Origin: Lichina pygmaea
Taxonomy: Eukaryota > Ascomycota > Lichinomycetes > Lichinales > Lichinaceae
Length of the DNA stretch: 64,000 nucleotides
Direction of reading: 5' to 3'
NCBI GenBank assembly: GCA_963422465.1
Contig: OY730169.1
Span: 5,332,001 to 5,396,000, forward strand
Both the position numbers and the translations under genes were made by a program. Below are positions 50,728 through 62,992 of the stretch, piece by piece; within the stretch, counting starts at the first letter, position 1; each line of letters begins with the position of its first letter. The notes below the pieces were generated by a model, which saw only the letters and a list, made by a program, of their open reading frames with translations, searched no databases and was not told where the DNA came from.

Positions 50728-53589
50728 CGATGATGATAATGACGATGCTGTTGCTGTTGTTGACTATACGTATTTGGCACTGGGGCTGTTGCTATTTCTG
50801 TTGGTGTTAGTACTGTGGGTACTGTTAGTGATGTTGATGTTTCTTGTTGTTGTGCCGGTGCTGGTGCTGGTCATATCCATGCTGCCTATATCCATGCTGC
50901 TCACATCTGTGTTTCCTATAGCCATGCTGCTCACTTCAGTGCTCTCCCTGCTCTTACTACTTTCTTGCCACCGCTCTTGCCACCGCTGTTACCAACACTG
51001 TAACCACTACCATTGCCTCTGCCATTACCACCTTCAACAAAGATCAGTTCACTTGACGTAACTACAATAATATCCTGCAGAGCTTAAAGGTATACTTCAA
51101 AAACAATCAATAAGTTGGAGACAGTTCAGTGCCAGAGACTGGTGTTCTGTAGTATGTAGTACAAAGTACTCTAGTACAAGCACCAAATCTCTTGTCTATA
51201 TAGAGAAAAGATGGGTGTGAGTGGGGAAAAATGTTAGGATGAGTAGAGAAGAGATGTAGAATGGATGTACGGAGTAGAGAGGCAGAGAGACAGAGACAAG
51301 AAGAAGTGAGTGAGTAGTGAGGAAAAAAAAGAAGAGGAAAAGAAGTGCTGAGAGAAATCATAAAAGTGGAAATCGGAAGTGTGAAGACAAGCTAAGGTCA
51401 TGATCATGTGTATATGCAGTATGTATTCCTAGACCCACCCCCTGCTAGTCTGCAGACAGACTGTGAAAGAGATTTGCTTTTGTAGCATAGTGAACAATGG
51501 TGGATGATCAAATACTTAGTGGTTGGTGTTGGTGTTGGTCACTGCTAGAGTCCACAGCGATGGACTCTCACTGTTGAAGCACCAGGCACGACTACTTTCT
51601 AGTTGGGAAGAGCGCTCAGTGTGTGTTGTAGTGTAAGTTGACTGACGACACTACCTAGGATCTAGAAATCTAGCTATACTGCATACCCGAGTGAGCTTAC
51701 TGGATAGCTTCTGCCTGGCTCGGACGCAAGGCACGGAGTGCCGAGGTCCCGCGTGAGTGACCACATGACTAGGCCCACGTTCTACCGGTACCGGTACCGT
51801 AGACCGAGTCTGTAACACGCTGCCCGACTTCAAGAAGTCTTGTCGTCCCCCGACAAGTCCATCCTGGCCGGAGCTGCATCTGTCGGGGGCTGACGCTTGT
51901 TCGTTGCCCGGAAGTACAGCGGCTTTGGCTGCAGAAGTTGGGACCTCGTTGAGCTTCATCGACTCAGGAGGAGGTGGGTTGGTTGGTGCTGGCGGAGCCA
52001 TCAAAGGCTTTGTTGTGTGGTGTGGCTTCAAGTATTCTGATGTAGTTGCTGATGGTGCTGCTGAGCTTCCTCCGTGATCGTGGTCTCCGTCGCTTGATCT
52101 GTCTTCAGCATAGTCGTAGAGCTGGATGTCGCGTGACTTGGTATGCTGTCCGTGGAGGGTGGTACGGTAGCATTATTTAGATAGGTGTTGTTGTTGTTGA
52201 AGTCCTTCTCCATTTCAGAAGTAGCTACTGCTAGACTATGCTGGGAACACTGCGTAGCTATAAATAACAAGGAAAACCTCTGGGCCCTAGAGCTGCAAGG
52301 TCACAAGGCCTCTGGGCTCCAGGACCCGAAGGGCAAAAAACCCCGTTGTCCCACACGTCTAATGAGACGGTAAACTACTGAGATGACTGCAAAACAAAGA
52401 AAGAGGTCTGTAGCAGCAGAACCTCGAGATCCATTATTCAGGGAAGGTTAGAGTCAAGGTTAGGAAGGCTGGGGGGAAGCCGGTGTCGGTGATGGGGCCG
52501 CGGGGGGGGGGGGGGGGGGGGTGCCAGTGCTGGTGTTGTTGTTGTTGCTGTCGCTGGCTGCTGGGGAGGGTGCCGACACTGCGATGCTGCGTAGTTGTGA
52601 CATAGTGATCATGCGTTGACCGGGCAATTGAGCCCTCACCCGGCCCCGTCGCTTCCGGTTTTTCGGGAGAGTGGTGATGTTGCTGTTGCTGCTGGAGGCA
52701 TTGTTCTCGCCGTCGCCGTCGCCATCGCTGCTGCGTGGGCGCTTCTCGCCTGGTGCCCGTGCGGGGGGTGGTGCTGGGGGGGGCAGAGGTACCACCATTA
52801 TTGCTATTGTCGCTATGTGGGCGTTGTGGGTTTTAGATAGGAGAGTGTGATCAGTTTGTACAGTTATTCGCCATTGCAGATGTAATTGATCGATTCTGGA
52901 GGCACAGCAGAAGAAGATGAGTGTCATGACTGTTAGATTGATTAGGGAGAACTAGCTACTCATCTATATGTAGACACAAAGCTGATGTTTGCCTCAGAGC
53001 TGGCAGAAGGCTCTAGAAGGCACGAGGCGGATCCATGGCGGATCCATGCAGGGTCAGCGGCACCATGCAGGATCATCGGTGGCACTATGGGGCAAGAGCA
53101 AACATGACGGTGCTTAGGGCTCCGGACTCCACACCCACAACATCCAACATCCAACAGTAATGAAGAAAATTGTATAACGTGGACTTGGAGATGTGAACAA
53201 AGATACTCATGGAAAACAAAGAGCATTGAGTTATTTTTATTATACACTTTGGAGAACAAAAGAGAAAAGAAAGAAAGAAAGAAAGAAATCAGAAGTGGAC
53301 AATGCTTTGTGAAGATAGACATGATCAGTTTGTGTGATCATCCCCTATTGCAGGTGTAATAAAGAAAATTATATGAAATAGACTTGGAGACAGGCTTGGA
53401 GACATGGACTTAGAAATTAAACATCCAAAAGGAAAAGAGAACAGGTCAAATAAGTACCAGCTACCGGAAGGAGAAGAGAAGAACAAGAACAAGAAGAAGA
53501 AGAAGAAGAGATGGATGGACAAACATGAGCATACACAATACATGGGCAATACATGGGCAATACATACTCGCGTGCAACATCGGGTCAGT
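50728..53589. other. Intergenic, repeats and weak open frames
   Basis: No supported gene in 2.9 kb. From 50875 to 50945 a short CATGCTG-containing unit recurs. A G-run of 20 is at 52502-52521. Two unit types recur at 52849-52890 and 53333-53373, and at 53159-53195 and 53358-53407. On the minus strand, open frames at 52028-52270 and 52460-52927 code Asn/Thr/Pro-rich sequence; they could belong to a small gene but lack any domain. Confidence 0.5.
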
Positions 53590-56440
53590 TCAGGCTTGCG
53601 TCGTGGCCATGGGCGTCCCGCCGTAAAAGGTCGTCGTTGTCGTCGTCGTCGTCGTCGGAGCTCCGGGTCCAGCCCCAGGAAGCGACGCCGATGCTGGAAC
53701 GGGCACTGGCACCGTCGTCGTCGACATGGCTGGGCCAAAGGAAGGGCCGAAGCCGAGGCTCGGTCGGTGCGGAACGTACGCCTGGTGGTGGCTCGCTGCA
53801 GGCCCCGTCGCAAAGAGTCCGGTGGTCACAGCGCCTGGCACGACGGTTGGCGGTCCAGCACCAGCACCGCCCCCCACTTGTCCATGTCCTTGTCTTTGCC
53901 GATGATGATGATGGTGACGATGAGGCTGAGGATAAGACGGAGATGGATGATGATGATGCTGCTGGTACTGGAGCTGGTGCTGTTGTTGTGGACCATGGTA
54001 CACCTGCTGGCCCTGCGGCTGGTAGCCGTGCTGCCGGGACTGAGCATGGGCCTGCGCATGCAGCTGAAACATCTCCAGCAACCGTCCGCCGACAGACGTC
54101 TCGAGCTCTGTGCCGTCGCGCGCGATTTTCACTTCCCTGTTGGCGTTCCAAGGGTTGCGCAAGCCGCGTGTGCGATAGAACGGGAGTCGCGTCGTCATCA
54201 GCCATTCGACGCGAAACGGCCGGCCCGTGGCGGTTCCCTCGGATGCGAACGATTGGTTGGTGGATGGCCCTGCTGGCGTCGAAGAGGCCACCGGAGCTCT
54301 GGGGGCTCGTCGGTCTGTTGCTTGCGGATGGGGCTGTTCGCGCTGCTCGGGAGGGCCACTGTCCACGACGGCGGCGCTTGATGGCTCGCCAGCGTTGCCG
54401 TCATCGTCGCGCGTGTCCGCCTCCCAGAAGATCGTTCCCCGCGCCGAGTCGTCGATGATCTGGCCTCGAGGCGCAGACTCCGTTGCCGGGGTGGGTATCG
54501 CACGAGGATGCAGTGTCTCTTCGGGTCGCGGCGCTCTCGGTGTTCGAGGCACCACGATTGCGGGGTCGTCGTCGATGATCGAAGCCATGCGTGCGTAGCC
54601 GTAGTACTCTCCGGACTTGTTGGCAGAGAATATCAAATAGACAGTCGCTCCTGACTGAATGGACCGAAGTGTGTCAGCATGGTTCTCCTTGACCAGGGGG
54701 CATCTCGCGCGCCGCTTACCGAATAGGCTTCGTTCAGCCTGGGCTCGTTGTGTCTCTGCGTCGACCAGACCCCGTGCCGCACGCTAGATTCCAGATCCTC
54801 CGTCGTGAGACTCTTGAGGACGAAATAGCGATCCCTCCCTCCCGCTACCGACTCTCCCGCCGCCTGGTCGTCCTCCCCCGACATGCTTGCCTTGGCTGGT
54901 GGGGTCTCTTCCCGAGCAGTTGCATGGTCGTCGCCGGGCGATTCGACAGACGGCGGTTCCTTCGGAGCTGGACCAGGCTCGTAGTCCCCGTCGGAGGTCT
55001 TGGCCGTACGCCGGGGTCGACAGACCAGACGTACGCCCTTGAATCCGGAACTGTGAAATCGTGTCATCGCCGTCGCGCACGCCTCTTCCGTTTTGTAGTT
55101 GACAAAGGCGCAGTTGCTCTTCGAGATCAGGAACACGCTCTCAATGTCGTTCGTCGCTTCCCGTGAGAAGTAGTCCTTGAGCTCGATGATGTTCGTCGCC
55201 GGAGGTAGATTCCCAACCCAGAGGGCGTGGCCCGACTGCTTGGGTTTCCGGGGCGGACCTCGCGGCGCAGACGCCTGGGTCGCAGGTCGACCGGGATTTC
55301 CTGTGCTCGCTATCCAGGCGTCATCAGTATTGAAACCACCGGCAAGAATGCCGCAAAGCTGTACTGGCCAGAACAGTCTGCGTCGAGATGTCCGAGGGCG
55401 ATGGGGATGGTATGGCGGCTTCCGGTCGAGTGCTTACCAACAGAAGTCCCAGAAACGATGGGAGGAGCGCCCGCGCGTCCCGCTGGCTCCGTTTCAAGCT
55501 CACCCAGAACTTGTCCCGGAGCTCCGGTCCCAAGGCCAATGTGCTGCTGTCTTGCCAAACTCTCTGTCGATGGCAGGTTCGAACTGCGCGGTGAAGTCGA
55601 CGGATGGCGCCCTGACGACCGGCCTCGGCGCATCGGTCCATAACCACCCAGCTGTGAATAGTAGGGATACATCTGCTGATGCTGCAGGATGTGCCAGGCA
55701 GTCCCTGCAAGCGGATACTGTGCCACACCCACCCCGACGAACGGAGCAGACGGCGGTTGCATATGCTGTGAGAACCCCTGAGCGCTCGGAGCTGCTGAAG
55801 GGATCGGATCGTTCTGTGGGTATGGCGCGGGGTAAGGGGAAGGGTACTGCACCGGGATCCAGCCAGGATGACCCGAGTGATTAAGGCCGGTTTGTCCAGC
55901 AAACTGCGGCAGCTGTTGAATCTGATACAGGGAGGAGGTTGACATTCCTGATGGCACGCGCTGCTGCGCAAACGGCGTGATCGACTGAGCTCGGTATTCC
56001 GGCATGGTCTCCGTCATCGCCGCCATGGGAAACAGAGTGGATCCGCGGCGCCCGTGATGTCCTGAGGCTGCGTATGCTGCTGTCGACTGTCGTGCGACGG
56101 CGTAAGACGGCGCCCGTCCGGACGCGTTGGTTGGGAGAGCCTGGTTGGGATATCGAGCTTGCTGCCACGAAGGAGAAGAGGAGGTAGGGAGCGAGGAACC
56201 TGCGGCGGCCCTTCCTTGAGGGAAGGTGGATGCAGACCGGACGTTCCCCCTCGATGAATTTGCTAGCGCATTTGCAGACGAGGGTGAATTAACCTCGAAC
56301 TGTGTGTCTGCTCTTCCAAGATGGTGGTGGGTGGTCGATTCACTTATAGACGGCTGGCCTGCCGGCCCGGTGCCATCGTTCATCTGCTCCTCGGCGATGG
56401 CCGGGAGGTAGCCCCAGTACTGCAACCATGTCGTGTACAT
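53590..56440 (-). CDS. RRM + YTH-domain RNA-binding protein (m6A reader candidate)
   Basis: YTH domains bind N6-methyladenosine or, in Mmi1, a bare RNA motif. Exons 56440-55438, 55309-54720 and 54654-53590 give 885 aa; introns are 128 and 65 nt. The first 330 residues are Ser/Gln/Pro/Tyr-rich. An RRM spans about 362-435 (HALWVGNLPPATNIIELKDY, then NCAFVNYKTEEACATAM). YTH starts RYFVLKSLTTEDLESSV with GVWSTQ (first cage Trp), and the splice restores AYS-SGATVYLIFSANKSGEYYGYARM. About 110 polar residues then interrupt the domain before FRVEWLMTTRLPF and LRNPWNANREVKIARDGTELE. The C-terminus is Gln/His-rich and ends with a poly-Thr stretch. The start is uncertain: an AG at about 56416 could instead be an acceptor from an upstream exon. 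Confidence 0.88.
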
Positions 56441-59400
56441 GTCAGTACCGCATATCAAGCTCAAAGATGTTCGGAAAAGACGCGAGGGACGAAAGTTGCA
56501 CCTTGATGGATTTGGCAAGCGTCCTTTCAACCCAGCTACCTAATCCGGACGAAGACCTTCCCGGTGATGCCGGATCGAGACGCTCCTCTCTGGGGTGGCG
56601 CGCCGATGCGGGGGGGGGGGGGGGGACTGTGGCGGAATGGAAGAGCGTCACGGCTTCCACGTTCCGGAGCCGTATAGGGCCGCTGAGTGGTCGAGCGCGT
56701 GGAGAGGTCTTTGCGGAATCAACGAAGAGAAGAGCCAGTGGTATTCCAAAGTCAATCAGCCACATCTTTAAGCCGTGTCAAGAGGCGCGAATACGTTGCC
56801 CCGGAAGCGTATCAGCTGCACGCCGAGGTCGATTGAAATTGACATCGGATCGACAGCGGCATGGCAAAACGTTGCAGTGACCAGGTGAGGAGGCGAGCTT
56901 GGACTCGTCAGAAGACGGACCGACGTCAAGCAGAGAGGTGGGTCGGCGCGGGCAAAGGCCGCGTCCAATGGAAAAGACAGCTAGTATCACCGTCGCCCAC
57001 GCTACCGCTTCAGCTGTCAGGATCGAAAAGCTGGCTGCAATCCCTGATTGGGCCGGCGATATTCCACCGGATCGGGTTGGAGATGAAGGTTATACCCACT
57101 TTGGCGATGGCGGAGGACGGTCCGCTCAAATCGGGCAAGCTCCCGATCAGTGCAGTAAGGCGTAGAAAAGACTGACAGATCCCCAAAGGGGGGTGGAGTC
57201 CTCGTACCCGGGTCGGGAGACGACCCATCATCTGGTGGAGGTGATGAATAGTAGAGAGAGCGTTCAAAAAAAGGTTTGAAACGTAGATCCTTAAGTTGGT
57301 GCTTGACTTCATTCGTACAGGCAACGACCGAAGACAGCCAGGCGTGACGGAAGTGGACCGGAACGAGTAGCTTCCGTCGTGGCAAATCTGCTCTGGTCAG
57401 GGCTTCAGGAACTGTCTCCGACGATCTGCCACTTGACGTTGGCTGCATGAGCAGGCATCGAAGACTCGTCGTGTCCCCCCCCCCTCTCCCTCCCCTCCCT
57501 TGGTCCCGGAAAGACCGAGACGGCTCCAAGCGTCGCCGCTCGGACTGGATCATCAATTGATTGCCGTCATGGCCGAGCAACGAGCGCCTCGAAAGAGCAC
57601 TAAGCTGGCCTCCATCCATCGGCTACGTGCCCAGCACGGTCAGGCCGGCGGTTTTGCCGGCTTCGGAACAGTCCTACCGTCTCCCGGGTCCATGGATGGA
57701 ATAGTGGTTGTGGCTGATGACCATGCATCTGCGAGTAGGACACCATGGTGACTATTGAACATTAGCCATCAGATTGAGAAAGCCGGAGCATTCACCCAAG
57801 CTTAGGAGACAAGCTTCAGCCTCGGAGGAAGTCGGCTCGAGCCACGGTCACAAGCCACAAAAAAGCAACGAAGCTGAGGCTGTGCAGCCGCGACAGACTT
57901 GCCTGCCGGAACAACGGGGCAAGTCTTGCGCTTTCCATGGGTTTCCAGGCAAATATTCAGGCTAGCGAGCAGGAAAAGGAAAGCGTTCTATGTCACCGGC
58001 CAGGGACATGATTGGGTGCGCTACGTAACACCCATTCGGGGTGGATTCTCTGGAGCTCCTAGGGCCGTGGTATGCGCAGGTTGAGACTCTGGCAGGGCCC
58101 CCTGGCGTGCCTGGAAGTCCATCGGAACACTAAAAGCCCGGCCGGGGAAGTCAAGCCTGCCAGATCGGGTCATGCGACTGATCGTCGCACAGCGATGTTC
58201 CGGCCGCGGAAGGATTGATCGTCGCTGGGCCAAGCCGGTGCGAAATAAATAGACAGCATGCAATTCGCCCAAAGAGCCCAATCGCGCGTACGTCGACATG
58301 CTCCGATCTTGTGGCTATGAATACATCCGAGCGCAACAAAGCTGCTCGAAATAGGGACGGGAAGCTGGATCGACGTTGATTTTGCACCAGCCCATCGTGG
58401 ATTCGAAGCCGGAAGATGCGATAGTGTGGATCTGGTCGATTCTCGGAGCAGTGTCCCGCTCTGGGGTTGTTTTGATAAAGCTGTCGACCGTGCGCAATGG
58501 TGGCGACAGTAGGCAACGTACATGTGTCCCTTCGCACCGTTGCCCCATGAGGTTCTGTGTCATTGTAATGAAGTCGCGACAACTTTGACGTTGCCTCCGT
58601 ACAGCCGCAGTGAGAGTTCCCGTACATACGTACGTATGTACATATGTAGAGTTACTCAACGTCATCCGACGTTTACGAGTCCGCGCAGTTGGACGGCTTG
58701 TGATCGACCACACAGCGTCCTGTTACAGTACAGTACGAGCGCTGTAACCTGTCAGCTCGATGGTGGCACCGAGACGAATTGGCGCTAGCTGGTAGCACAG
58801 CCACGATAGCTTGGGTCAGCTGGCTGGTCGTACAGAGTGATAGTACGGAGTACGTACGTACGTATGTACGGGACTATGTACGTACCGCAGTAGGTGAAAC
58901 TCTTGCGCGGCCAAACTGCCGAACCACTGCCGTCCCGCACCAGCGGACTGTGGAGAAAATCGTAGTGGCAACTGAGCGCTCGTCATCTGCGTCGGTGATG
59001 GATCGTGGAGTTCACCAAGCCCATACGTATCTGTCTAGCGTGTCCACACAGATCGAGGTCGTTTTCTGTCCCATCCTGATATGGCCTGGTAGCTTGTCGA
59101 TCGCCCACGGCTTGAGCAACGTCCGAAGAAACGGCCCCGTGGCGAAAAGTACGTCTTCCTTCCGTCTGTCACCCGGCAGATGCGTTCACACATATCGAGG
59201 TCCGTCTGGTGCCCATCACCGGAGTCATACTGTGTGCATGGTCAGCGATGCCAAACGGCGCCATCAGGGCAATCCTCCGAGGCGTGAGGTTCTATAGATA
59301 GTGCATCCTTGCCTCCGCTCCCCATGCTCGTTGGCACTAGCGGGGGCAATGTAGTCTCCGAGATGCATCCTGGATTTGTCCGAGTCCGCGGCGGTGTATG

Positions 59401-60679
59401 ACGTACTCGTACGGTGCCTCGGACGCAGGGGTGGTATGGCTTCACTCCAAATGTACGGAGGTACACACGTATTTGGATGTCATGCCTGCCAGTGTTAGCC
59501 AAACACTGATGGTTTGGTGAAGGTCTCCTGGTAGAGCTCACAATTGACCAAAGCTTTCTGTCACAGGCGTTATCACAGGACTCGGGCCCCGGAGCAGGTC
59601 GGCACGGGACCTCGGAGTCTGGAGCCACTTGGTCCGAGGGTAGCCGTGACCGGGAGCACCTTTAGGAAGGAGCTCGGGTAGGGACGAAGAGCTTGGGGTA
59701 CTTCGTACATAGCGAGCCATGAGCTCAACTTAGAGCAATCAACTCATCTTGAACCCACGATTCTGATTAGTTCCGCGTAGCAGCGCCTAGGATTCTCCTA
59801 GACGCGCTGCCACTTTCTATGCTATGACTCATATAAGGTGAGCGGCGTGATAGTGATGAAGACTTAGCAAGCGCAGCGAAGCATGATCTGGCACAGCGAG
59901 GGAGTAAAGGTAGCCAACACGCACTTGTGAAATCCTGGTTGACAGTCAGGCTATCTCTCCAGCGTCCAAGGCGACAGAACCATTCCGGGCCGAAAAAAAA
60001 AAAGAACAACCTAAAGATGCCTGGAAGCCGGCTTTATCAAAAGCCTAGACAGGCTCCAAAGGGTACCGTATCGTCGACGCCAGGCCACCACGTGCAAACG
60101 ACAAAACGAAGGGGAGACACAGTACGTTACGTACTACAAGCTCCTTACAGGCACTTAATAGAACACGGATACAGACATGCTCAACCAAGGTTCAACTCTC
60201 TCTGGCTACGTGCAGTATATCTCCAGAGGAGGGGGTGGGTGCAGCGGGTGATCGTCCTACAGTACCTCACATCATCGCCCATGTCTTAGCGCTCTCCCAG
60301 CTCGCATCAGGAGCTAGCCAACCTTCACTCTATCCGCCAGCCACGCCAGCCAAAGAAGCTAGTCTGAAGAAGCTAGCTCCTCACCACGTCTCGGCTCGAT
60401 CGTATTGAGCGGCCCAAGCAGCCCAGGCGGCTCGTAGCAGCCGCGGGTGTGGGCAGGTTGTGCGTGAACCGGTAAATCCAGACTGGCCAGAAAGAAGTCG
60501 GCATGTAGAGACTACGGAGAGTATCATAAGAGTGCAAATCAATAGGACGTTGAAATTGGCTATCGTGATAAAAAGGTCAAGGATCAGAAAAACCAATCGA
60601 CTTTATCTTCAAATCAATGTCGATCATAAAGCCTTGTGTCGGCTTGTTGAGAAGGCACGGCAATTGAGCCCACCTACAG
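56441..60679. other. Large intergenic region, no supported gene
   Basis: 4.2 kb without a recognisable protein or RNA. It holds a G-run (56610-56625), a C-run (57475-57485) and GTAC palindromes (58622-58640, 58845-58885, 60120-60136). Open frames at 56442-56765 and 57017-57619 (minus) have no known domain; the first might be an upstream exon of the YTH gene. A new or fast-evolving gene here cannot be ruled out. Confidence 0.5.
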
Positions 60680-60693
60680 TACTTCCTCAGGTC
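60680..60693. repeat. Target-site duplication, left
   Basis: TACTTCCTCAGGTC at 60680-60693 is repeated exactly at 60985-60998, bracketing the SINE-like insert. Confidence 0.75.
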
Positions 60694-60984
60694 CCCTCGG
60701 ACAGCGGCCGTTGTGACGACGTGGTTCCTACGGCTCAATCTCCTCTCCCAGTTCTCCTGGGCCCGGGACCAGCCTCCCCCCGCTTGACTGCAAGGCAGTC
60801 ACATCATCTGTTCACAGTCGCTTGATAGGTGGACCCCCAGCGGGGGGTCAGAGGGGAGGTTTTTTACCCTAGGGCTACATGTCCAACCATGCGACCTGGC
60901 GGTTTTCCTTACCAGCTTATAGATTCCCAGCATAATCTAGTCTAGCTAGCTTTGGAATAGAGTAGGAATTCATACATACATACA
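60694..60984 (+). mobile_element. SINE-like non-autonomous retroposon insertion
   Basis: A 291-bp non-coding segment lies between perfect 14-bp direct repeats. It ends in a short CATA repeat tail, as SINEs often end in simple repeats. GGCTCAATCTC near 60733 loosely resembles a Pol III box B; no convincing box A is seen, so the tRNA origin is only suggested. Its 3' 125 bp match the repeat at 6960-7085, which shows it is a dispersed family. The partner LINE that would mobilise it is not in the window. Confidence 0.65.
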
Positions 60985-60998
60985 TACTTCCTCAGGTC
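60985..60998. repeat. Target-site duplication, right
   Basis: Exact copy of the 14-bp sequence at 60680-60693, directly after the CATA tail. Confidence 0.75.
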
Positions 60999-61213
60999 TT
61001 CAGGCACCAGATTGTAAGAGACTATGTATGTCAAGCTCACCAAGTTCTTCCAGACCTCAAACATCAAAAACTCCATCTGTCTGTACATGTCTAAAAATAT
61101 CATGCTCAAGCCCCACCATGTTCGAGGGAGATCTGACAAAGGCTTCAGAGAGGATAGCGCTCGGTTACATCGTCTGCGAACTCTGCAAGGTCAGACGGAA
61201 GCCCCGTCCACCA

Positions 61214-62496
61214 CTAGCGCACACGGACACCGCGGCCCACAGTCCCCGTCTCAAACAGCTCCAAGAGCCCCGCCGCAACACACTCGCCCAAAACCCATTC
61301 GAACTTCAAGCCGTGATAAGTCCTCCATTTGCGCGTGGCCCCCGGTAGGACGCCGGCAAACTCTCCTCTTGCTCTCTTTGCTTGTGAGACGGGGTCGGGC
61401 CCGGCCACTCCTCCATCCCATCGATGGCGTAGGAGATCCACCGGGGCCTCCTTGAACTTGCACCTCGACAAGAACGACATGAGGTGCACACGCGCTGAAT
61501 TGGCTAGGCGGAGATAAGAGCCTGTGGACGGAAGCGAGAAGGCAAGTTGACCGCCAGAAATGGCGCGCTTCATGTCTGGACCTTCTGCTTCTGATAACTG
61601 TGACGGCGTACGGGATATTCCCCCGCTCCCGCTTCCACCACCAGCATCGTGGATGGCACTGTCTCCGCCAACGGCACCTGCTGATCCGGATGCTGCTTGA
61701 GAGCCGGATGAGCAGATAGTTGATAGTGTGCCATGGCTCACCATGTCTGGGCCAGCCACGAAAGCGCTGGATGTAAGATTTTGGCTCGGAACAACCAAAA
61801 ATCCAGCTTGCGTCAGCAGCCTCAACTGTTCTTCCGAGAAGGTATCACGCCAGGTTCTTTGATCTACCTGGCCAGGATGGGTACGAAGTAGCTCCAAATA
61901 CCTTTCTTCGTAACGGTCAGCTTCACCTGTACGCTGCAGAAAGCCCGGAGACGCCTACGCTTAATCTCATTCGTCAAGTGAGATGGCCTGGCTAATATCC
62001 TCTCCACGTCCTCCATAAGCATTACCATATCTGTCCCACCCAAGCCGTTCCGGCCACGTCCAGGAACGGATATGCGCCGAATCATTCCATCCTTAACCAA
62101 CTGCGCCAGCTCCCTCTCAGTTGTAGTAGGTGTATTCATGACAGCGTGAATGTGCCCGAGAGAGACAAGGCGCGGTAAAGATACTCGATAGTTGAGCACT
62201 GTCGAGATACGTGTGGAGTTCATGCCCGAGGCCCGCTCGGGCAGCTCACTGAACATGCTCTCCTGAATATGTCGAATAGCAAAGACAACCCCTCGAACCC
62301 GCTGCGCTGGATACAAGGATAGTACCAAGCCCGTGTCTGGAAGACATTCATTGAAGATATCATCTTCCTTGTGTCCAGCATCAGCTCTGCTCCGAGAGCT
62401 GCTCTTCTGGCTCGAGCGAAGTGTAGGTGGGGGTCTAGCACTCTTTGGTGACTTGCTTATGCGCGATGAGTGCGCAGAAGTGAGTTGGAGAGACAT
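61214..62496 (-). CDS. STK19-like winged-helix protein
   Basis: It matches the fungal homologues of human STK19, a tandem winged-helix DNA-binding protein tied to transcription-coupled repair rather than a true kinase. I read exons 62496-61959 and 61926-61214 (416 aa). The N-terminal 60 residues are Ser/Lys-rich. The first half shows LPRLVSLGHIHAVMNTPTT, VKDGMIRRISVPGRGRNG and DMVMLMEDVERIL. The second half shows LRLLTQAGFLVVP, SLPSTGSYLRLANSARVHL and GEFAGVLPGATRKWRTYHGL, ending ELFETGTVGRGVRVR. The frame changes between EIK and YEERYLELL. A 32-nt GT-AG segment (61927-61958) would fix it, giving EIKREADRYEERYLELL, but that is very short for a spliceosomal intron. Start at 62496 chosen; an in-frame extension upstream is possible. 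Confidence 0.85.
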
Positions 62497-62992
62497 GCAG
62501 AAGCTTTTGTTGCAAGAAAAAGTTTGAGGGAAGAGAGATGGACGTAAAAAAGAGATTGAATGTACGCAAGGGATGGCGCGAATGACGTCACAGCTCATTG
62601 AGGCCACCGGCTTGTGAGCGGTCGTCAAGATACGTTCCGTACTTGAGTCAGAAGATACCAACATGATCGTGGGCAAAAGTAATGCTCACAAATCCGCCTC
62701 AAATCCCCTCGAACGCTTATGTGTATTTGATGCTTATCAAAAGTTCCTCGTCCAAGAGAGCCTCTTGAAACGGGCAGGCTACTAGTACGAGTACCGTAGC
62801 AGATTAAGATTAGTAAGCCACTTTTTGCCAACTATCTCACGTGACAGTTGTCTCAATTCGCCTTGAACGCGAAAGCTTGCGCGGCAACTTCCAAATCGCA
62901 TTCGCTTACGGAACGTACGAGATCCAAAAATATTTGAGGACACTGTCGTGACTGTCCAGCGCAGCTTCCTCAAGCAGGCGTCGTCGTACGAG
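62497..62992. promoter_or_regulatory. Divergent promoter region of the STK19-like and DGAT2 genes
   Basis: About 500 bp separate the two start codons, so both promoters must lie here. GTACGAGTACCGTA (62785-62798) is another GTAC palindrome cluster. No named binding site is claimed. Confidence 0.45.

Noticed and set aside
52460-52927. 155-codon minus-strand Pro/Asn-rich frame
   Set aside because: It spans a poly-G run and triplet repeats, has no domain, and no splice partner could be supported, so it is noted only in the gap entry.
56630-56700. Possible tRNA near the sequence GGCGGAATGGAAGAGCG
   Set aside because: It resembles a tRNA 5' half and box A loosely, but no box B or matching acceptor arm follows.
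57017-57619. 200-codon minus-strand frame
   Set aside because: No recognisable motif, no clear neighbours to splice to, and composition like the surrounding non-coding DNA.
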